NCBI GenBank assembly: GCA_017383945.1
Contig: JAFNUQ010000085.1
Coordinates: 1-9,237 of the forward strand
Reading direction: 5' to 3'
From: Bacteroidales bacterium
Lineage (GTDB): Bacteria > Bacteroidota > Bacteroidia > Bacteroidales > UBA932
DNA length: 9,237 bases
Shown here: one piece after another, positions 1-6,049 of the stretch
How the letters are laid out: the number at the start of each line of letters is the position of its first letter
How positions within the stretch are numbered: the first letter of the stretch is position 1
Notes under the pieces: generated by a model
Told to the model about the DNA's origin: nothing
Database searches by the model: none
Seen by the model: only the letters and a program-made list of their open reading frames with translations
Made by a program: the position numbers and the translations under genes

Positions 1-453
1 ATTGAGATGCTTCCTCTTGATCTGCTCATAGACCATCAGCATCAGGATTCTGACAACGATGAGGAAGAAAATGCTCACAAAGAAGTCCATCACCAGCATC
101 ACGAGCATCACTACAGAAAAGCCACTCACCACAGCAATAGCGCCAAAGCATAAAGTTACTTTGCCAAGCAAAGCAGCTGCATAATGAAGAATATCTTTGA
201 AAGTCGAGTGACGGATAATCAAGCGATAGCTCTTGAGCAGGAAGAACATCAATGCACTTCCCACAAAAGACGCAGCAAGGTAGGTAAAGATAAAGCTATT
301 GTCAAACGGACCTGAAGCATAGAGCAGAGTTGCAAGGATAATCACCACGCCCGATGCGCACACCGAGAGGAAGATATCCATAGCATAAATAATTGCCGTA
401 TTGAGATATTCTGAGAGGTATTTGCTCAATTTTTTGGTTAGAGTATTCCTCAT
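1..453 (-). CDS. Probable FlaA1/CapD-type nucleotide-sugar dehydratase/epimerase, N-terminal membrane part (3' end beyond window)
   Basis: An open frame starts at the ATG at 453 and stays open for 151 codons to the left edge, so only the N-terminus is present. The translation begins MRNTLTKKLSKYL and shows about four hydrophobic helices (roughly residues 18-45, 56-76, 88-110 and 112-142). Between helices 2 and 3 is a short motif, LLKSYRLIIRHSTFKDIL, and after helix 4 comes a basic cytoplasmic stretch (YEQIKRKHLN). This four-helix layout with a 'Y-x(4)-R-x-S' loop is typical of the membrane anchor of FlaA1/WbpM/CapD enzymes. These go on to a Rossmann domain that makes 4-keto-6-deoxy sugars for capsule or O-antigen. 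The catalytic domain is outside the window, so the family call rests on topology and one loop motif only. Other multi-pass envelope proteins are possible. A TAnnTTTG promoter lies about 40 bases upstream. Confidence 0.6.
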   Translation of the reverse strand, partial: MRNTLTKKLSKYLSEYLNTAIIYAMDIFLSVCASGVVIILATLLYASGPFDNSFIFTYLAASFVGSALMFFLLKSYRLIIRHSTFKDILHYAAALLGKVTLCFGAIAVVSGFSVVMLVMLVMDFFVSIFFLIVVRILMLMVYEQIKRKHLN

Positions 454-490
454 ATATAGCTTAAAATCAATTTCTAGTTTACAATTCGTC

Positions 491-498
491 CAAAGTTA
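491..498 (-). promoter_or_regulatory. Bacteroidota-type -7 promoter element for the FlaA1/CapD-like gene
   Basis: Read on the minus strand, 498 to 491 is TAACTTTG, an exact match to the Bacteroidota sigma-ABfr -7 consensus TAnnTTTG. The repeated TTGTTTGTTTG upstream (521-511) offers a -33 TTG/TTTG, though the spacing is a little short for the second and third copies. The expected transcription start near 484-486 leaves a leader of about 30 bases before the ATG at 453. Position, strand and consensus agree. No purine-rich ribosome site is visible in the leader, which is usual for this phylum. Confidence 0.55.
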
Positions 499-510
499 GC
501 AATTATTCTA

Positions 511-557
511 CAAACAAACAACCCCCTCTTGGTTCATATTTGGGCCAAGGGGGGGGG
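511..557 (-). terminator. Intrinsic terminator of the sdaA/Na-Pi transporter unit
   Basis: Bases 522-532 (CCCCCTCTTGG) pair with 545-555 (CCAAGGGGGGG) as an 11-bp stem with one G-T wobble and a 12-base loop. On the minus strand the stem is followed by TTGTTTGTTTG (521-511), a T-rich tail. It lies 21 bases past the stop codon of the transporter gene, so it fits as that gene's terminator. One arm is part of a run of nine Gs on the plus strand (549-557). On the plus strand no gene reads into it and the following bases are A-rich, so it is best assigned to the minus strand. The whole gene-free stretch 454-577 is explained by this hairpin plus the promoter next to it. Confidence 0.7.
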
Positions 558-577
558 TAAAATGTATAAAAATGAAG

Positions 578-2254
578 TTATTTCTTCCAGTTGAGGGCAG
601 TCTGAGAGACATTGATGATAAAGTCACCCATCTTCTCAAGTTCTTCAAGAAGTCCCATATAGTAGACACTCTCAAAGTAGGCGTCGCCGTCCTCCTCTAC
701 TCTTCTGATCTCCTCATCTCTGAGACGATCTCTCATCTCATTAAGAGCGACCTCAGCTGACACGGCATTCTGGACATTTTCAATATCGTGATTGTTCTCA
801 AGGTTGTAGATCATCGCTTCGTAGGCTCTGTCTACAAGCTCTATCATCTTGCCGAGCTGGTTCTTGTGCTCAGCAGAAAGCGACTGCTTGTGAGAGATTG
901 CTCTGCTGATCAGACGGCTCATCGCCTCGCCACTATCACCAAGAGACTCCAACTCACCGACGATACGGTAGATAGCCTTAACCTTGCTCTCTGAAGCATC
1001 ACTAAGGAAGTTGCGGTCTACCTTATTAAGGAATCTAACCACCTCATACTCAATGCGGTCAGAGATCTCCTCATACTTCACAAGCTTCTCTCTCCAAGGC
1101 TCAAAATTATCCGCAGAATCACTAGCAGCAATAGCGTGATTGACATAGCTCAAACCTCTGTGCATCACCTGTGCAAAATGCAGAACTTCCTTGTCGGCCT
1201 CAGCGATTGCAAACTCAGGAGTAGACACAAGTCCACCGTGGATATACACCAGCTTGCCAGGGTCCTCCGAGCCACTCTTCTCCTTGATGACCGCAGTCAC
1301 AAATTTCTGAATCAGCGGGATGAACCAGATGAGCACACAAGTGTTGATTATATTGAAGCAAGTGTGAAGCATTGAAAGCGAATACAGCGGCGTCTGCTCA
1401 GTTCCACCCATACCTAGAGCATTGATAATCAAGCTAATGAGCTTGAGGAACGGAGTAAACAATGCCACAGCCCAGATCACACCGAAGAGGTTGAATACTG
1501 TGTGTGCGAGTGCTGCTCGACGGGCGTTAGGATTACCCACAGCCGCAGCGATATTTGCAGTGATGGTTGTACCGATATTCTCTCCGAGCACCATTGCGGC
1601 AGCCATCGGGAACTCAATCAGTCCGGTGTTGAGCACAATGAGAGTGATCGCCATAGTCGCACTCGAACTCTGAAGAATCAGAGTGAGCACAGTGCCCACA
1701 AGTATAAAAAGAAGCACCGACCATACACCATGTCCAGACCAGTTCTGCACAAAATTGAGCACTTCTGTCTGCTGACTGAGATCCGGAACCGAGTTCTTCA
1801 TAAACGACAGACCGAGGAACAAGAGGCTGAAGCCCACTACCACCTCCGCCACATCGCGAAGCTTACCCTTCTTTGAGATGCTCATAATGAAGCCGAGAGC
1901 CATCAGCGGCACTGCAAGCGCAGAAATATCAGCTTTAAAGCCAAATAGAGCGATAATCCATGCTGTAAATGTGGTACCGATATTGGCACCCATAATCACT
2001 CCAATCGCCTGATTTAGAGTAAGAAGGCCCGCATTGACAAAGCTCACGGTCATCACCGTTGTAGCACTCGAGCTCTGGATTGCAGCAGTCACACCAAAAC
2101 CGGTGAGCACGCCTTTAAATGGATTGGAAGTAATCTTGGAGACAAATGTTCTGAGTCCGTCTCCTGCAGCCTTCTGAAGACCGGCGCTCATCATGTTCAT
2201 ACCATAAAGGAACATGCCGAGTGCACCGATCAAGGTTACAATACTAATAAACAT
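578..2254 (-). CDS. Na+/phosphate cotransporter family protein with C-terminal PhoU-like domain
   Basis: This 558-residue inner-membrane protein belongs to the Na/Pi cotransporter family (PF02690; NptA/YjbB-like), which moves inorganic phosphate with sodium. Two inverted repeat units are clear. The first carries QSSSATT at about 60-66 and NIGTT at 91-95. The second carries QSSSAT at 195-200 and NIGTT at 226-230, followed by the conserved HTVFNLFG at 251-258. The paired QSSS motifs are the family's substrate and ion site. After the last membrane helix (about 300-323) a soluble, mostly helical region (about 345-555) resembles a PhoU domain, the usual arrangement in the long bacterial members. 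The start is the ATG at 2254, 15 bases after the sdaA stop, so it is probably translated from the sdaA message. No phosphate-regulatory gene is nearby. Direction of transport (uptake or export, as proposed for E. coli YjbB) cannot be told from sequence. Confidence 0.93.
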   Translation of the reverse strand: MFISIVTLIGALGMFLYGMNMMSAGLQKAAGDGLRTFVSKITSNPFKGVLTGFGVTAAIQSSSATTVMTVSFVNAGLLTLNQAIGVIMGANIGTTFTAWIIALFGFKADISALAVPLMALGFIMSISKKGKLRDVAEVVVGFSLLFLGLSFMKNSVPDLSQQTEVLNFVQNWSGHGVWSVLLFILVGTVLTLILQSSSATMAITLIVLNTGLIEFPMAAAMVLGENIGTTITANIAAAVGNPNARRAALAHTVFNLFGVIWAVALFTPFLKLISLIINALGMGGTEQTPLYSLSMLHTCFNIINTCVLIWFIPLIQKFVTAVIKEKSGSEDPGKLVYIHGGLVSTPEFAIAEADKEVLHFAQVMHRGLSYVNHAIAASDSADNFEPWREKLVKYEEISDRIEYEVVRFLNKVDRNFLSDASESKVKAIYRIVGELESLGDSGEAMSRLISRAISHKQSLSAEHKNQLGKMIELVDRAYEAMIYNLENNHDIENVQNAVSAEVALNEMRDRLRDEEIRRVEEDGDAYFESVYYMGLLEELEKMGDFIINVSQTALNWKK

Positions 2255-2269
2255 ATATTCCGATTTAGT

Positions 2270-3493
2270 TTAATAAATTCCTCTTTTTGTCGAGAAGCCC
2301 TTGGCAAGACCACCCTCACTCGTCTCTTTGTAAAGCGAAGGAAGATCGTGACCAGTCTGCTTCATTACCTGCACCACTTCGTCAAACGACACTCTGTGGA
2401 AGCCGTCCGAGAATGTTGCATATATATTTGCATCCAAGGCTCTCGCTGCCGCGAATGCATTTCTCTCGATACAAGGGATCTGCACCAGACCACACACAGG
2501 GTCGCAAGTCATGCCAAGGTGATGCTCCAGACCCATCTCGGCCGCATATTCCACCTGAGCCGGCGTGCCACCGAAAAGCCAGCAGGTCGCTGCAGAAGCC
2601 ATTGCACAAGCCACTCCAACCTCGCCCTGGCATCCTACTTCCGCTCCGGAGATGGACGCATTTTTCTTGACCACGTTGCCGAATATTCCGCCTGCCGCAA
2701 GCGCATGCAGGATGCGTTTGTCAGAAAATCCATGAGCCTTTGAAGTGTGATAAAGCACCGCCGGAAGCACTCCACAAGAGCCGCAGGTAGGCGCTGTAAC
2801 TACTGTGCCGCCGCAAGCGTTTTCTTCGGCGACTGCAAGCGCATAGGAAAATACCAGACCTCGCGACTGAAGATTGGCTTTATAGCCTGTAGCCTTGATA
2901 TAATAGGTAGCGGCCTTACGAGGCAGGCAGAGCGGTCCGGGGATCACGCCTTCGGCATCCACACCCCTCTCGACAGCTTCTTTCATAGCCTTCCACACTT
3001 CATATAGATAATCCCAGATATCAGAATCCTCTCTCTCGTCGACATACTCCCAATAGCTCTTGCCGCTGTCTTTGCACCAGCGCACGATATCAGTGATGGT
3101 GCCAAGCTCATAGATATCCTCACCCTCACCGATGTGAGAACCAGGACCCTCGGAAATAGTTCCGCCTCCGACGCTATAGACAGTCCACTCGTCAAGAGTG
3201 TGACCCTCAGCATTGAAGGCGACAAATTTCATCCCGTTTGGATGGTATGGCAAGAAGATTTCAGGCTCCCAGATCACTTCGACTTCCCTTCCGCCGACGC
3301 GCAGAGCATCAATCACAGCGACATCGGTAAGGTGGCCCTTGCCTGTAGCAGCAAGACTTCCATAAAGAGTAACGGCAAAGCGCGAAGCCTCCGGATTGCG
3401 CTCCAGAAACATGGTAGCAGCCTTCTGCGGTCCCATCGTGTGACTACTTGAAGGGCCGCGTCCTATCTTGAAGAGTTCTTTTAGAGATTTCAT
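2270..3493 (-). CDS. sdaA: L-serine ammonia-lyase (L-serine dehydratase), single-chain iron-sulfur type
   Basis: A 407-residue cytoplasmic enzyme that deaminates L-serine to pyruvate and ammonia using a [4Fe-4S] cluster. The N-terminal beta domain opens with the family signature IGRGPSSSHTMGPQKAA (about 10-26). The catalytic alpha domain follows from about 180, with APTCGSCGVLPAV (234-246). Cys288, Cys330 and Cys341 have the spacings (42 and 11) of the cluster ligands Cys343, Cys385 and Cys396 of the Legionella pneumophila enzyme. They sit in GCQGEVG, MTCDPVCG and IPCIERN. The chain lacks a Cys at its C-terminus (it ends KRGIY), unlike the Legionella protein, whose last Cys caps the cluster. 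Both domains are in one chain, unlike the split SdaAA/SdaAB of many Firmicutes. The ATG at 3493 places the signature correctly. The oxygen-labile cluster fits an anaerobic lifestyle. Confidence 0.96.
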   Translation of the reverse strand: MKSLKELFKIGRGPSSSHTMGPQKAATMFLERNPEASRFAVTLYGSLAATGKGHLTDVAVIDALRVGGREVEVIWEPEIFLPYHPNGMKFVAFNAEGHTLDEWTVYSVGGGTISEGPGSHIGEGEDIYELGTITDIVRWCKDSGKSYWEYVDEREDSDIWDYLYEVWKAMKEAVERGVDAEGVIPGPLCLPRKAATYYIKATGYKANLQSRGLVFSYALAVAEENACGGTVVTAPTCGSCGVLPAVLYHTSKAHGFSDKRILHALAAGGIFGNVVKKNASISGAEVGCQGEVGVACAMASAATCWLFGGTPAQVEYAAEMGLEHHLGMTCDPVCGLVQIPCIERNAFAAARALDANIYATFSDGFHRVSFDEVVQVMKQTGHDLPSLYKETSEGGLAKGFSTKRGIY

Positions 3494-3501
3494 TTTGCCG
3501 C

Positions 3502-3509
3502 CAAATTTA
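3502..3509 (-). promoter_or_regulatory. Candidate -7 promoter element just before sdaA
   Basis: Minus-strand bases 3509 to 3502 read TAAATTTG, an exact TAnnTTTG match, in the 49-base gap between the HprK-like gene and sdaA. Only eight bases separate it from the sdaA ATG, so a start 5-8 bases downstream would leave almost no leader. No good -33 TTTG is seen at 19-21 bases upstream; a TTTG occurs at 12 bases. The element may be real or a chance match in AT-rich spacer, and sdaA could instead be read from the upstream kinase promoter. Confidence 0.35.
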
Positions 3510-3542
3510 CAAATATTCTCCCAAATGCAGAAGTACTTTCAG

Positions 3543-4448
3543 CTACTTTTTACTAGCATTTGAGATTGTTTTGTAGCACAGATGTGCAGCATCAGCATCC
3601 GGCAAGCAGTCAAGATGCCACACAGGCACTTCAGAAACAACTTCCATCACGGTATCACTGACAGCCTTGCTCTGACGCGAGTCCCACTTCATGCAGGAGC
3701 ACGAAGGCAGAAGTGCTGCATAGGATTGAAGCGAACCCAGCCTGACAATCTTATTCTGAGGCGCTTGATTGAGCCTCACTATGCCGGCAAGCGGGTACTC
3801 TTCGTTGATATAGCAAGGGGTCTTACCGCTCCACGGACTACCGCTGGCAAAGACTCTACCTTCCTTTATATATATAACAGGGTTATCATCGTTGAGCAGA
3901 CGCGCTCCCGGCAGATTTTCCAACCACAGACGGGCGTGTGTGCTTTTACCTGTACCGCTGCGGCCGAGGAAAGCATAGGCCTTACCATCCTTGACCACCA
4001 GAGAAGCATGGATCAGCAAAGTCTTGAAACGGCTGGCAGTGTAGCTGTAGGCTATCATCGCACTATTGTTGATCACAAATGAAGCCAGGAAGCGGTCCAC
4101 ATTTCCAGGCACTACTATCTCAGCCTGACTGAAGTCCAGACTTGGCAGAAAAAGTCCCTGAGGAGCGAGTTTGGTATTGGAAAAGCCGGCCACCACCTTG
4201 GTTTCTTGAGCCACGGGTTCCAGCGCAAGCCACAGATATGGCGCCTCTTCATTATATCTGGTAAAGCGAAATGGCGCCTTGAACGCCAGAAAATCGCCTG
4301 TTGTCTTGAATTCCAGAGATGTTAAAAGCTTATCGCCCTCCCCTTCAAACGGAGAATATTGCCTGAAAATAGTTTCCACGGCAAGCTCTTCAGGAACGCT
4401 GATTCTAAACGAAGAGGAAGCAAGCGTATAAGTTTTTGACACATTCAT
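3543..4448 (-). CDS. HPr kinase-like P-loop protein, substrate unknown
   Basis: A soluble protein of 301 residues from the ATG at 4448. A nine-base longer form from the TTG at 4457 is possible, but that codon overlaps a promoter element. The C-terminal half resembles the catalytic core of HPr kinase/phosphorylase. It has IHAS at about 146-149 (place of the HprK active-site His), a Walker A loop GRSGTGKST at 162-170, and the acidic pair NDDNPV at 186-191 (place of the catalytic and Mg-binding Asp). Then comes GSPWSGKTPCY at 203-213, similar to the GTPWxG motif of HprK-like kinases rather than the classical HprK signature loop. The N-terminal half (1-140) has no domain I recognise. No HPr, PTS or PqqD-like gene is seen in the window. 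A true HprK is therefore unlikely; a kinase of a serine-bearing protein, peptide or small molecule is an inference. It is the first gene of the minus-strand unit and is divergent from the DUF1963 gene. Confidence 0.72.
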   Translation of the reverse strand: MNVSKTYTLASSSFRISVPEELAVETIFRQYSPFEGEGDKLLTSLEFKTTGDFLAFKAPFRFTRYNEEAPYLWLALEPVAQETKVVAGFSNTKLAPQGLFLPSLDFSQAEIVVPGNVDRFLASFVINNSAMIAYSYTASRFKTLLIHASLVVKDGKAYAFLGRSGTGKSTHARLWLENLPGARLLNDDNPVIYIKEGRVFASGSPWSGKTPCYINEEYPLAGIVRLNQAPQNKIVRLGSLQSYAALLPSCSCMKWDSRQSKAVSDTVMEVVSEVPVWHLDCLPDADAAHLCYKTISNASKK

Positions 4449-4454
4449 AACAAA

Positions 4455-4462
4455 CAAATATA
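4455..4462 (-). promoter_or_regulatory. Candidate -7 promoter element for the HprK-like gene
   Basis: Minus-strand bases 4462 to 4455 read TATATTTG, an exact TAnnTTTG match. It ends six bases before the ATG at 4448 and covers part of the alternative TTG start at 4457. If transcription begins 5-8 bases downstream, the message would start at or near the ATG, which argues against the TTG start. A -33 TTTG is present but about 26 bases upstream, farther than the usual 19-21, so the match is incomplete. Confidence 0.42.
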
Positions 4463-4475
4463 TATAAAAAATGCA

Positions 4476-4483
4476 TATCTTCG
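4476..4483 (+). promoter_or_regulatory. Candidate -7 promoter element for the DUF1963-yicC unit
   Basis: TATCTTCG matches TAnnTTTG with one mismatch, and with the next bases (TATCTTCGCA) it is one base from the common Bacteroidota form TATCTTTGCA. It lies 21 bases before the ATG at 4505, giving a plausible leader of about 12-16 bases. No TTTG is found at the -33 position. It shares the 56-base divergent spacer with the promoter of the HprK-like gene but does not overlap that element. Confidence 0.4.
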
Positions 4484-4504
4484 CACATCAAAAGAAACAC
4501 AACT

Positions 4505-5143
4505 ATGGCAATCAGACTTTCTGCACATAAAACCGAGACACTTCTTTTCTGCTCGAGCAAATTCTGGGGCAACCCTGATCTTCCACCGCAAGTCGAATAC
4601 CCGACTATGACCGTCACAGAAGACGGCGAGAGCTATGACTATCCTCTCACATTTGTCTGTCAGATTGATTGTGAGGACATCGCGGCGCTGGACCCGGAGG
4701 GCAAGCTCCCACACGAGGGCATGCTCTATTTCTTTGCTGCCATCGACGAGCTGCTTGGATATGGCTCCCCTGAGCCTCTGACTCTGGGCACCCTCCCTAA
4801 GAAGATGGTCGTGGTGAAGTACGCCAAGCAGATCAATATGGAGACCTTCAACTCGTGCATCCTCGTGGACGAAGACAACCAAGAGATTGCTGGAGAATCA
4901 CTTGCAATAGATTTCAGCAGCTGCTCAGACAGCGAATCCTGCATCAGACTTCTAGGCAGCGGCAGTGCAACATTTGACGCTGACTGTCCTGAATCTGCAG
5001 CCGTACTTCAGCTGGTAAACGATGCTGCTGCCGGCATACAGCTTCCTGACGGCGCAGAGTTTTGCTTTGCATTGAAGGATTCCGACCTGAAATTTGGCAA
5101 CTGGAAGCGCACATTTGGGCATCTTGTCGCAGAAAATGAGTAA
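4505..5143 (+). CDS. DUF1963 (YwqG-like) family protein
   Basis: A 212-residue soluble protein without signal peptide or membrane segment. The family markers of DUF1963/YwqG are visible. There is an early SSKFWGNPDLPPQVEYP segment (17-33), then PLTFVCQIDCEDIA (47-60). A 'LPHEGMLYFFA' strand (68-78) follows, equivalent to the family's 'LPxxGxLxFF' motif. A late segment has the form DSDLKFGNWKRTFGHL. The molecular function of this family is not established; in Bacillus YwqG sits beside toxin-like genes, but nothing similar is seen here. It is acidic and moderately Cys-rich (Cys16, 52, 56 and several after 130), with no clear metal-site pattern. The ATG at 4505 is the only sensible start. It is followed 24 bases later by yicC on the same strand, so the two are probably one transcript. 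Confidence 0.78.
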   Translation: MAIRLSAHKTETLLFCSSKFWGNPDLPPQVEYPTMTVTEDGESYDYPLTFVCQIDCEDIAALDPEGKLPHEGMLYFFAAIDELLGYGSPEPLTLGTLPKKMVVVKYAKQINMETFNSCILVDEDNQEIAGESLAIDFSSCSDSESCIRLLGSGSATFDADCPESAAVLQLVNDAAAGIQLPDGAEFCFALKDSDLKFGNWKRTFGHLVAENE

Positions 5144-5167
5144 ATTCGCCGTCTGTCTATAAAAATT

Positions 5168-6049
5168 ATGTCTATGATTAAGTCTATGACCGGCTACGGC
5201 AAAGCCGAAGCAAAGCTAAGCAATGGCACATTGACCATTGAGATACGCACCCTCAACTCCAAGAGCGCAGAGATCAACCTCCGCTCTTTCCTCCTGCCTA
5301 AGGACAAGGATCTGGAGATCCGTCAGAGGATTGCAGGACGCTTGAAGAGGGGCAATATCGACGTCTTCCTGACATGGGAAGGCTGCGCTGCCGACGCCGC
5401 CAAGGAGATCAATCTGGACATTGCACGCAGCTATTTTGCGCAGAGCAGCGAGCTCGCACGCGAGATGGGTGTAGATCCGAGTTCGCCTGAGCTATTGTGC
5501 TCTATCTTGCGAATGCCGGATGTCGTGGAGACCAAGAAAAGCGATATCGTCAGCGAGGAGGAGTGGCCGCTTGTGAGCGCTGCATTTGACTCTTGTCTTG
5601 ACGCAGTGGACAGCTTCCGCACAACCGAAGGCGCTTCGCTTTATGCCGATGTGACTTCGCGCATTGCAAACATCCTAGCTCTCTATGACGGAGTCGAGAG
5701 TTATGAAGGGCAGAGGGCAGAGGCAGTACAGGAGCGCATCCGCAAGGCTGCCGAGGAGCTGAATATCAAGCTCGACAAGGAAAGGTTTGAGCAGGAGATG
5801 ATCTTCTACCTCGAGAAGTATGACATCAACGAGGAGAAGGTGCGTCTCAGACAGCATTGCAAGTATTTTATGGACACTATCAATGGCGAAGAGATGCCGG
5901 GCAAGAAGCTTGGTTTCATCATCCAAGAGATTGGTAGAGAGATCAATACGACCGGCTCAAAGGCCAACCACGCAGAAATACAAAAGCTCGTCGTTCAGAT
6001 GAAAGACGAGCTCGAAAAGATGCGTGAGCAATCTATGAATATTCTTTAG
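5168..6049 (+). CDS. yicC: YicC family endoribonuclease
   Basis: A cytoplasmic protein of 293 residues, the usual family length. It has the YicC N-terminal signature IKSMTGYGKAEA at residues 4-15 and a DUF1732 domain at the C-terminus. The latter is recognised by GKKLGFIIQEIGREINTTGSKAN (starts at 245) and a final helix ending MREQSMNIL. Work on YicC of E. coli and YloC of Bacillus subtilis describes the family as an endoribonuclease; in E. coli it affects small-RNA decay. Two starts are possible, the ATG at 5168 (MSMIKSMTGYG) and the ATG at 5174 (MIKSMTGYG). The shorter one matches the common family start, and sequence alone does not decide. In many bacteria yicC is followed by gmk, but here the next gene converges on it from the other strand, overlapping the stop codon. 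Confidence 0.93.
   Translation: MSMIKSMTGYGKAEAKLSNGTLTIEIRTLNSKSAEINLRSFLLPKDKDLEIRQRIAGRLKRGNIDVFLTWEGCAADAAKEINLDIARSYFAQSSELAREMGVDPSSPELLCSILRMPDVVETKKSDIVSEEEWPLVSAAFDSCLDAVDSFRTTEGASLYADVTSRIANILALYDGVESYEGQRAEAVQERIRKAAEELNIKLDKERFEQEMIFYLEKYDINEEKVRLRQHCKYFMDTINGEEMPGKKLGFIIQEIGREINTTGSKANHAEIQKLVVQMKDELEKMREQSMNIL
5975..6012 (-). terminator. Candidate intrinsic terminator of the bactofilin gene, inside the yicC coding sequence
   Basis: Bases 5985-5992 (AGCTCGTC) and 6005-6012 (GACGAGCT) form a perfect 8-bp inverted repeat with a 12-base loop. On the minus strand the stem runs straight into TTTGTATTTC, a T-rich tail. It starts 34 bases past the bactofilin stop, a typical terminator distance. 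On the plus strand the stem is followed by CGAAAAGA, so it would not terminate yicC. The stem is short, so it may be a modest terminator. Confidence 0.5.

Noticed and set aside
572..994. Plus-strand frames of 62 and 68 codons antisense to the transporter's PhoU-like tail
   Set aside because: They lie fully opposite a well-supported gene, have no recognisable protein features and no promoter; they are shadows of its codon use.
3543..4448. Calling the kinase hprK and inferring carbon catabolite control of the serine dehydratase
   Set aside because: The HprK signature loop is absent, no HPr gene is present and no cre-like operator is seen; only the fold-level resemblance is supported.
4445..4882. 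A 145-codon minus-strand frame opposite the DUF1963 gene
   Set aside because: The plus-strand protein matches a known family, while the antisense frame gives no family features and runs into the divergent promoter region.
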